DNA of 5,976 bases. It comes from Armatimonadota bacterium (GTDB lineage Bacteria; Armatimonadota; Hebobacteria; CAIYQO01). Positions 1 to 4,659 of the stretch are shown in pieces (the first letter of the stretch is position 1; each line of letters opens with the position of its first letter). Position numbers and translations under genes: made by a program. Below the pieces are notes generated by a model. That model ran no database searches. It was not told the origin of the DNA and saw only the letters and a program-made list of their open reading frames with translations. Location: contig JAKIYB010000282.1 of the NCBI GenBank assembly GCA_022708765.1, forward strand, positions 1-5,976. Direction: 5' to 3'.

Positions 1-590
1 TCCCAGTCCGGCAGCAGATACCCCGTGGAATCGAATTCGCCCCATCCCCGCGCGGCGCGGAAGCGAATAAAATCATCCAGCCACTGCCGGTCTTCGGCAT
101 ACAACTCCTCGCCCGTGCGCTCATAGGCGGCGAACAATTCGCGCGGGAAGGCCTGCGCCATCAACAGGCGGCTGACGCGGAAAAGCAGCACGTGGTTCTC
201 CGACGGATACATACTGTGAAAGCGCTGGGTGAGAAAGAAGCGCCGGATAGCCGTCCGCGTGTCGTCTTCCAGATGCGCATTCAGTGCCGGATGATGCCAG
301 GCCAGGCTCAACTTGATGGCGGCGAAGTCACACTCGCCCAGGTGATCGCGCCCGGTGGGGTGCGGAAGATCGAACCAGGCCGCGACCGTGCGCAGTTCCT
401 CGTTAGCCGCGGCGAGATCGCGGCTCAGCGCCAGCTTCGCGATTGCCAGTATGCCATACAGGTGCTTGCCATATTGGGTACGCGGGGGACAATCCGCCTC
501 CGCCACTGCCAGCAGGCTGTGGCGGCAGCGCGTATCATACCCGTCAAGGCAGGCAAGAACATTGGCGGGAAAGGGGGTGTCGGTCGTCAT
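1..590 (-). CDS. Uncharacterised helical (alpha/alpha-toroid-like) protein, C-terminus beyond the window
   Basis: This is an open frame of 196 codons read leftwards from an ATG at 590 and still open at the left edge, so only the N-terminal part is visible. No signal peptide or membrane segment is seen. The visible part looks mostly helical. It carries a YPSENHVLLF motif at residues 128-137, followed by a hydrophobic helix and, after about 45 residues, a G-W-G-E-F-D-S-T-G-Y block at 182-191. As I recall, the pairing of an S-E-N-H helix with an aromatic E-x-D/H-S-x-x-Y block occurs in large uncharacterised alpha/alpha-toroid-like proteins resembling polysaccharide lyases and glycosidases; that link is inference, not a family assignment. 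The start is chosen because the other two ATGs nearby (610 and 606) are out of frame. The Shine-Dalgarno is weak (GGAAAA about 10 bases upstream). A good promoter lies at 633-661. Coding is well supported; function is not. Confidence 0.75.
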   Translation of the reverse strand, partial: MTTDTPFPANVLACLDGYDTRCRHSLLAVAEADCPPRTQYGKHLYGILAIAKLALSRDLAAANEELRTVAAWFDLPHPTGRDHLGECDFAAIKLSLAWHHPALNAHLEDDTRTAIRRFFLTQRFHSMYPSENHVLLFRVSRLLMAQAFPRELFAAYERTGEELYAEDRQWLDDFIRFRAARGWGEFDSTGYLLPDW

Positions 591-632
591 TGGGTGCTTT
601 TTCCATTCATGGCGGTGATGCGATATACGCAC

Positions 633-661
633 AGTGTAGGGCCGGCTCAGGCCCCCGTCAA
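633..661 (-). promoter_or_regulatory. Sigma70-like promoter for the leftmost minus-strand gene
   Basis: Read on the minus strand, a TTGACG -35 box (661-656) is followed after exactly 17 bases by a TACACT -10 box (638-633). Transcription would begin near 626, giving a leader of about 36 bases before the ATG at 590. The spacer contains an inverted repeat, GGGCC (639-643) with GGCCC (650-654), which could be an operator or simply reflect the GC-rich sequence. The promoter lies in the 119-base gap behind the preceding gene, so the leftmost gene can be expressed independently. Confidence 0.55.
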
Positions 662-709
662 GGACTGGTGCGCGGATTTGCCGGGTGACGGTGCGCGTGG
701 GGGGATGCA

Positions 710-1522
710 CTACTCCGCCGCCGACGGCGGCGTCGCGGGTTCCGCGGGCGCTTCAGATGCCGGCGGATCGGGTGGGGCGGGCCGTTCGGTGATCAGCAGC
801 ACGTTGGACAGCATGCGGCCGGGGGTGATGATGACGCTGCCGCCGTAGGCGAGTCCGGTGGAGGTGCCGCCATCCAGCGTCATCGCATCCGTGCAGCCCA
901 GGTGTTTCATCACTGACGCCGTCCGGGCGATGGTGATGGGTTGCGCGGTGGCCACCAGCAGCAGGCGCCGATTCGCGGTGATGCCCACCGCCGTGCGCGA
1001 TGTCGGGCGGAAAAGGCCGGGGTCGCGGAATCCCTGCGCGCGCGGATTCGCCGCATACGCGCCCTGGCGCAGCAGGCGGATGCCGCCGCGCAACACCTGC
1101 TCGTATCCCGGCCAGGAATATTTCCACCCCTTCGGGATATCCACCAACTCGACCGTGTTATCGGGGCGGACCGCCAGCGCCGTGCCCACCAGTCCGCGAT
1201 AGCGCAGTTTCCCGTCAATGACGAGATCGCCCACCGGATGCCAGCTTTTCACCGAGAAATAGCTGCCGCTTATCTGCGCCAGCGGTTGGTGATCGGCCAT
1301 GAAACGGAGGAAACTCTGCCCGCGCCCTGGTCTGTCGTAGGCCACCGCCGGCTTCACCAGCAGCGCGGGGTTGCGTAGATCGGCAGTAATGACATGCGCC
1401 CGCACGTTCGCCGCGGTGAGGATCTGATAGGACACGCTGGACGCGGGACCGCCGGCCCACCCCCCCGCGCACAGCCCGAGGACCAGCGCCATCCCTATGA
1501 AGATTGTCCATCCGTGCCGCAT
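710..1522 (-). CDS. Exported phosphodiester glycosidase family (NAGPA/DUF2233) protein
   Basis: This 270-residue protein has a clear signal peptide: basic M-R-H-G-W, a hydrophobic core at residues 6-19, and likely cleavage near 23-25. Cys18 sits in LGLC, a poor lipobox because position -1 is Leu, so secretion by signal peptidase I is more likely than lipidation. The mature part matches the NAGPA domain: ISGSYFS at 84-90 (the usual 'NGGFF' strand), GLVGTALAVR at 110-119, VLRGGIRLL at 143-151, TSRTAVGI at 174-181, and the hallmark DAMTLDGGTSTGLAYGG at 212-228. The best known member, the mammalian uncovering enzyme, cleaves GlcNAc from GlcNAc-phospho-mannose. Bacterial members are thought to act on phosphodiester-linked sugars in envelope or extracellular glycans, and the exact substrate here is unknown. 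The Pro/Ala-rich tail (247-270) looks disordered. The ATG at 1522 is the first start after an in-frame stop; only a weak AGGG lies 12 bases ahead of it. Confidence 0.88.
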   Translation of the reverse strand: MRHGWTIFIGMALVLGLCAGGWAGGPASSVSYQILTAANVRAHVITADLRNPALLVKPAVAYDRPGRGQSFLRFMADHQPLAQISGSYFSVKSWHPVGDLVIDGKLRYRGLVGTALAVRPDNTVELVDIPKGWKYSWPGYEQVLRGGIRLLRQGAYAANPRAQGFRDPGLFRPTSRTAVGITANRRLLLVATAQPITIARTASVMKHLGCTDAMTLDGGTSTGLAYGGSVIITPGRMLSNVLLITERPAPPDPPASEAPAEPATPPSAAE

Positions 1523-1550
1523 TGTATTCTGCTACCCTGGCTGTGAATGA

Positions 1551-1577
1551 GGGGAGAGGCCTGTCCGGCGACTCCCC
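1551..1577 (-). repeat. Strong GC-rich hairpin in the leader of the NAGPA-family gene
   Basis: GGGGAG (1551-1556) pairs with CTCCCC (1572-1577), and inside it GCC (1559-1561) pairs with GGC (1567-1569). The two stems are separated by a symmetric AG/GA internal loop and capped by five bases. The structure lies about 29 bases before the ATG at 1522 and 46 bases after the stop of the CBM9-like gene. There is no T-run on either side, so it is not a standard intrinsic terminator. It may be a leader structure, a processing site or a weak terminator between the two genes. Confidence 0.5.
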
Positions 1578-1622
1578 CATACAGTGATATTACCGAGGCA
1601 CGCGCGCTTAAACCTTACCGTG

Positions 1623-2291
1623 TTACGCGAAGCGCAGCACGCCGAATTTCCAGGGGATGTGGAAGTCATTGATGCCCGGCGGCGACCAGGCATACAGGTC
1701 GAGGACGTTCTGCTCCACTGAGTCAATTCGGTAAAGGTTGATGCGCCATTCCTCACCCGGTACGGGAACGAGATTGTCTGAACCGATGAGCGACTCGAAG
1801 GGAATGGCGTATTCCGCCGACCAACCCTTCGCCCCTGGCTGTCCCAACTCGCCGTCAATATGCGTGACGGTGATCATCCCCTCGCAGGTGAAGTCGTTGA
1901 AGGCGGTAAACTTGCGCCATCCCGCTCCGATCGGTCGCCCGTTAAGGACAAATGAATCGAAAACGGTGTTGCGCGGGCTGACGTTGATCTCGTAGTACTG
2001 TCGAAAACGACCGGACGGGCAGATGAACGCTTCCACGCACTCCTGCGAGTAGATGGGGTCGTCGCGCTCGGTGTAGGTGCCCCACACGAACTCATCCTCG
2101 CAGACAAACCCGATATAAAGGTATCGCTCGTTATAGAGCAATTGTACGGTGGTGCGGTACTTCTTCGGCCCGCCGGTGACAGGGTCGACCAGCGCCGCGG
2201 GCGCGGCCCGCGTCCACAACGGGTCATCTACTTTGCCGGACAGCGCCAGGTCGCGGTCAATACGGGGGCAGGTATAGATTGGCAGTGTCAT
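1623..2291 (-). CDS. Carbohydrate-binding family 9-like (CBM9-like) protein
   Basis: This 222-residue protein is one single CBM9-like beta-sandwich. The opening strand and turn LSGKVDDPLWTRA (17-29) is the family's typical 'x-DG-x-DDxxW' start. It is followed by the central strands YNERYLYIGFVCEDEFV, then S-Q-E-C-V-E-A-F-I, YYEINVSP and GWSAEYAIPF, and closes with W-R-I-N-L-Y-R-I-D and F-G-V-L-R-F. Length matches stand-alone CBM9-like proteins of about 200-230 residues. Relatives bind sugars, usually as modules of secreted glycosidases; what this free domain binds is unknown. There is no signal peptide, so it appears cytoplasmic, unlike its exported neighbour. The ATG at 2291 is preferred over an in-frame GTG at 2297, because a GAGGAG Shine-Dalgarno (2302-2297) lies 5 bases before the ATG and would overlap the GTG. 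The stop is TAA at 1625-1623. Confidence 0.87.
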   Translation of the reverse strand: MTLPIYTCPRIDRDLALSGKVDDPLWTRAAPAALVDPVTGGPKKYRTTVQLLYNERYLYIGFVCEDEFVWGTYTERDDPIYSQECVEAFICPSGRFRQYYEINVSPRNTVFDSFVLNGRPIGAGWRKFTAFNDFTCEGMITVTHIDGELGQPGAKGWSAEYAIPFESLIGSDNLVPVPGEEWRINLYRIDSVEQNVLDLYAWSPPGINDFHIPWKFGVLRFA

Positions 2292-2296
2292 CCTCA

Positions 2297-2302
2297 CTCC
2301 TC
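2297..2302 (-). promoter_or_regulatory. Shine-Dalgarno that fixes the CBM9-like start
   Basis: GAGGAG read on the minus strand sits 5 bases before the ATG at 2291. The alternative GTG start at 2297 falls inside this site, which argues against that start. Confidence 0.6.
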
Positions 2303-2429
2303 ATGCCGATAGGATACGAATTGCAGCGGGAATATTTCCTTCCTTCGCCGCCAGCGCACCCGTTCCTTCCCTAAATTTCATCCCGGCAATCGCCCGGCAC
2401 CCATACAGCTAAATATCTCGCAAAGGCGC

Positions 2430-2445
2430 GCAAGCCGACGCTTGC
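2430..2445. repeat. Perfect inverted repeat abutting the aroQ -35 box (operator candidate)
   Basis: GCAAGC (2430-2435) and GCTTGC (2440-2445) form a perfect 6-bp inverted repeat around CGAC. The right arm ends directly at the TTGTTT -35 box at 2446. As DNA it could bind a dimeric regulator that helps or blocks RNA polymerase. As RNA it would be a small stem followed by TTGTTT, which resembles a weak terminator, but no plus-strand gene lies upstream within the window. Confidence 0.4.
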
Positions 2446-2474
2446 TTGTTTCCTCAGACACACTGTGGTATAGT
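2446..2474 (+). promoter_or_regulatory. Sigma70-like promoter of the aroQ-pepP operon
   Basis: A TTGTTT -35 box (2446-2451), a 17-base spacer and a TATAGT -10 box (2469-2474) are present. TG at 2466-2467 makes this an extended -10 element. Transcription would start near 2481, leaving a leader of about 38 bases before the aroQ ATG. The leader carries only a weak purine stretch (AGAAAAG) as ribosome-binding site. Confidence 0.6.
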
Positions 2475-2518
2475 CTGCGTGGTATTCTGCACATCGTTAT
2501 CAACAGAAAAGCTTATCC

Positions 2519-2968
2519 ATGCATACGATTCTGGTCATCCATGGTCCGAACCTGAACCTGCTGGGTACGCGCGAGCCGGAAATCTACGGTTCCGCGACGC
2601 TGGAGGACATCAACGCCCGCCTGGCGCAGCTTGCGCGCGAACTGCGGGTCGAGACGCGGGCGCGGCAATCCAACAGTGAAGGGGAGATCGTCTCGCTCAT
2701 TCACGACGCGACGACGTGGGCCGATGCCCTGCTCATCAACGCCGGCGCCTACACGCATACCAGCATCGCCATTCCAGATGCCATCCAGGGCGTGCGCCTG
2801 CCGGCGGTGGAAGTGCACTTGAGCAACATCTACGCGCGTGAGGCATTCCGGCACCATAGCCACCTCAGCCGCGTCTGCGTCGGTCAAATCTGCGGCTTTG
2901 GCCCTAACAGCTATCTGCTGGGGCTGCGGGCTCTGGCGGATTTTCTCGCGCATACCTATCCCGAGTAA
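2519..2968 (+). CDS. aroQ: Type II 3-dehydroquinate dehydratase
   Basis: This cytoplasmic enzyme performs the third step of the shikimate pathway, dehydrating 3-dehydroquinate to 3-dehydroshikimate for aromatic amino acid synthesis. The 149-residue length is typical of the type II, flavodoxin-like family, which works as a dodecamer. All family blocks are present: HGPNLNLLGTREPEIYG (8-24) with Arg18 and the catalytic Tyr23 on the active-site lid, QSNSEG (50-55), NAGAYTHTS (74-82) with Asn74, EVHLSN (98-103) with the catalytic His100, and FRHHS (110-114). The ATG at 2519 places HGPN at the normal distance from the N-terminus. The gene is first in an operon driven by the promoter at 2446-2474; pepP begins 10 bases after the stop. 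Nothing suggests loss of function. Confidence 0.97.
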   Translation: MHTILVIHGPNLNLLGTREPEIYGSATLEDINARLAQLARELRVETRARQSNSEGEIVSLIHDATTWADALLINAGAYTHTSIAIPDAIQGVRLPAVEVHLSNIYAREAFRHHSHLSRVCVGQICGFGPNSYLLGLRALADFLAHTYPE

Positions 2969-2971
2969 GGA
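2967..2971 (+). promoter_or_regulatory. Shine-Dalgarno that fixes the aminopeptidase start
   Basis: AAGGA starts within the aroQ stop codon and lies 7 bases before the ATG at 2979. This supports that start over an in-frame ATG at 2838, which lies inside aroQ and would add 47 residues unlike any peptidase sequence. Confidence 0.75.
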
Positions 2972-2978
2972 TCGCGCC

Positions 2979-4061
2979 ATGTATTCCCGCCTGCACGATT
3001 TGCGCGCCGGGATGACCGGCGCGTCACTCGACGCCCTGCTGGTCACGGGGCGTGAAAATATCTACTACCTCTCCGGCTTCACCGGCTCGGCCGGCGCGTT
3101 GCTGGTCATCGCCGACACACATCTGCTGGCCAGCGATTTTCGCTACACGAGCCAGGCGGCACTGGAAGCGCCGGAGTGGCCGTTCATGCAGGTGGATGGC
3201 CCGCTGTTGCCCGCGCTGCGCGCGCGGCTGGCTGACACGGGCGTCGCGTCGGTGGGGTATGACGCGTCGAATCTGACGCTGGCCCAGTACGCCCAGCTCG
3301 GTGGCGATGACCCGGCGTTGCCCTTCCGCCTGTATCCCGAGCCCGGTCTGCTCACCGCTATGCGGCTGTTGAAATCGCCGGAGGAGTTGGCGCGCATGCG
3401 CGCGGCCGTCGCCCTCACCGATGCCGCCTGCGCCGATCTGCTCGAGCGGGTGCGAGTGGGCATCACTGAGCGGGAACTGGCGCTGAGCGCCGAATGGTTC
3501 ATGCGCACCCACGGCGCCGCGCGCGTCGCTTTTGATATCATCGTCGCCGCCGGCCCGCGCAGCGCGCTGCCGCACGCTCAGCCCACCGACCGCCCGCTGC
3601 GAGCCGGCGACCTGCTGGTGATTGACATGGGCGCGGAGCTGGACCATTACTGCGCGGATATGACGCGCACCGTGGCGGTAGCGGAAGCACCCCCGCGCGC
3701 GCGGGAGATTTATCGCACCTGCCGCCAGGCCCAGCAGGCCGGGGTGGACGGCATCCGCGCGGGGATGACTGGCCATGACGCCGACCGCCTGTGCCGCGCG
3801 GTGATCGAGGACGCCGGATACGGCGAGTATTTCGGCCACGGCACCGGGCACGGCGTAGGCCTGGCGGTACACGAAGAGCCGCGGCTGCGGCCTGGGGTGA
3901 AAACAGTGCTGCCCGCTGGCGCCGCCGTCACCATTGAACCGGGCATCTACCTGCCTGAATTCGGCGGCGTGCGTATCGAAGATCTGGTGGTGCTCACCGC
4001 GGATGGCTGCGAGGTGCTCACCGCCGCCCCGAAACCAGAAGAATTGCTGGTATGCGGGTAA
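2979..4061 (+). CDS. pepP: Xaa-Pro aminopeptidase / Xaa-Pro dipeptidase (M24B metallopeptidase)
   Basis: This 360-residue cytoplasmic peptidase removes N-terminal residues ahead of proline from peptides. The N-terminal creatinase-like domain (about 1-125) has ENIYYLSGFTGSAG (26-39) and SDFRY (52-56). The C-terminal pita-bread domain (about 135-360) carries all five metal ligands of a di-metal M24 site: Asp216 (VIDMGA), Asp227 (ADMTRT), His291 (GHGTGHGVGL), Glu320 (TIEPGIY) and Glu334 (RIEDLV). His199 and His298, the conserved accessory histidines, are also present. The length is that of the short YqhT/PepQ-type enzymes (about 350-360 residues), not of E. coli PepP (about 440), so aminopeptidase and dipeptidase activity cannot be told apart. 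Placement 10 bases after aroQ reproduces a common bacterial pair (yqhS-yqhT in Bacillus). The efp gene that often follows is absent. Confidence 0.94.
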   Translation: MYSRLHDLRAGMTGASLDALLVTGRENIYYLSGFTGSAGALLVIADTHLLASDFRYTSQAALEAPEWPFMQVDGPLLPALRARLADTGVASVGYDASNLTLAQYAQLGGDDPALPFRLYPEPGLLTAMRLLKSPEELARMRAAVALTDAACADLLERVRVGITERELALSAEWFMRTHGAARVAFDIIVAAGPRSALPHAQPTDRPLRAGDLLVIDMGAELDHYCADMTRTVAVAEAPPRAREIYRTCRQAQQAGVDGIRAGMTGHDADRLCRAVIEDAGYGEYFGHGTGHGVGLAVHEEPRLRPGVKTVLPAGAAVTIEPGIYLPEFGGVRIEDLVVLTADGCEVLTAAPKPEELLVCG

Positions 4062-4116
4062 CGCGATGGTGGAAATATGGAACAACAAGAACGGTAAGTT
4101 CGGGGTACAATACTTC

Positions 4117-4141
4117 GTCAGTTGTCTTCCATACTGACAAC
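4117..4141 (+). repeat. Two overlapping, mutually exclusive short hairpins upstream of the response regulator
   Basis: GTCAG (4117-4121) can pair with CTGAC (4134-4138), or GTTGTC (4121-4126) with GACAAC (4136-4141). The arms share bases, so only one stem can form at a time. They lie 33 bases before the response-regulator ATG and 56 bases after the peptidase stop. No T-run follows, so this is not an obvious terminator. It could be an operator or leader element; chance is also possible with arms this short. Confidence 0.3.
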
Positions 4142-4162
4142 CCATCAGGATTGAAGTTCGAG

Positions 4163-4167
4163 AAAGG
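4163..4167 (+). promoter_or_regulatory. Shine-Dalgarno that fixes the response-regulator start
   Basis: AAAGG lies 6 bases before the ATG at 4174. An in-frame GTG at 4168 would directly abut this site and add only two residues, so the ATG is preferred. Confidence 0.6.
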
Positions 4168-4173
4168 GTGTTC

Positions 4174-4560
4174 ATGGCACAGCGTATCCTGATTATTGAT
4201 GATGAACCGGACATTCGCTCCCTGCTCGTCGTCATGCTGACAACTGAGGGATATCTCGTAGACACGGTCACCGGGGGTAAAGAAGGGATAGCGCGACTGA
4301 ACCAGGAGTCGTATGATCTCATCATCCTCGATATCATGATGCCGGAGATGGACGGGTGGGAAGTGTGCCGCCAGATCAAGTGCCATCCCCGGGCCGGCGA
4401 CACCCCGGTACTCATTCTCACCGTGCGCGCCCAACCGCTGGACCGCGTCATCGGCCTGGAAGTGGTGCAGGCTAATGAGTATGTGACGAAACCGTTCACC
4501 CGCCAGCATCTCCTCACCGCCGTGCACCGTCTCCTCGGCGTACCCGTGCCGGAAGCCTGA
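4174..4560 (+). CDS. Single-domain (CheY-like) response regulator
   Basis: This 128-residue receiver domain has no output domain. The acidic pocket is Asp9/Asp10 (IIDDEPDI, 7-14), the phospho-acceptor is Asp53 (DLIILDIMMPEMDGWE, 48-63), the switch residue is Thr83 and the conserved lysine is Lys106 (YVTKPF, 103-108). All residues for phosphotransfer with Mg2+ are therefore present. The usual G-A-D-D-Y before the T-K-P-F motif reads Q-A-N-E-Y (99-103), a mild departure. The protein must be phosphorylated by a kinase encoded elsewhere and act through protein contacts, for example on a kinase, a phosphorelay, a motor or a diguanylate cyclase; its partner cannot be named. It is 112 bases behind the peptidase and 99 bases ahead of the next gene, so it may be its own transcription unit, though no convincing promoter was found. 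Confidence 0.93.
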   Translation: MAQRILIIDDEPDIRSLLVVMLTTEGYLVDTVTGGKEGIARLNQESYDLIILDIMMPEMDGWEVCRQIKCHPRAGDTPVLILTVRAQPLDRVIGLEVVQANEYVTKPFTRQHLLTAVHRLLGVPVPEA

Positions 4561-4580
4561 CCTTCTGTTCCTATTGTCGC

Positions 4581-4614
4581 GACTTCATCCCTTCCTTCGG
4601 CAGGAAGTCCTTCC
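4581..4614. repeat. Clustered CTTCC/GGAAG inverted repeats between response regulator and LolA-like gene
   Basis: GGAAG (4603-4607) can pair with CTTCC at 4591-4595 or with CTTCC at 4610-4614. In addition GACTTC (4581-4586) matches GAAGTC (4604-4609). The alternatives exclude each other. No T-run follows, so this is at best a weak or factor-dependent terminator or a leader structure. Confidence 0.25.
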
Positions 4615-4659
4615 CGCGCGGGCGAAGAGGGTAAGACATTTCGCGCAAGGGACGTCATC

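Noticed and set aside
192..848. A 218-residue plus-strand open frame at the left
   Set aside because: It runs antisense across the partial helical protein and the end of the NAGPA-family gene and through the promoter region between them; it has no Shine-Dalgarno or recognisable motif.
1587..1615. Minus-strand promoter with TAATAT (1592-1587) ahead of the NAGPA-family gene
   Set aside because: At 17-base spacing the upstream hexamer is AGGTTT, a poor -35 box, and closer alternatives leave a spacer of only 14 bases.
2430..2453. Intrinsic terminator on the plus strand
   Set aside because: The stem is only 6 bp, the T-tract is interrupted (TTGTTTCC), no plus-strand gene lies upstream in the window, and the same bases serve better as the aroQ -35 region.
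2497..2521. Two DnaA-box-like sequences (TTATCAACA at 2497 and TTATCCATG at 2513)
   Set aside because: They differ from the TTATNCACA consensus at one and about two positions, and only two are present. The second overlaps the aroQ start codon, and no origin-associated gene is near. Chance is the simpler explanation.
2838..2978. Extended N-terminus of the aminopeptidase inside aroQ
   Set aside because: The 47 extra residues are out-of-frame aroQ sequence; the AAGGA site and family alignment both point to the ATG at 2979.
4106..4111. TACAAT as a -10 box for the response-regulator gene
   Set aside because: No TTG-like -35 box lies 16-18 bases upstream and there is no TG extension, so the hexamer alone is not enough to call a promoter.
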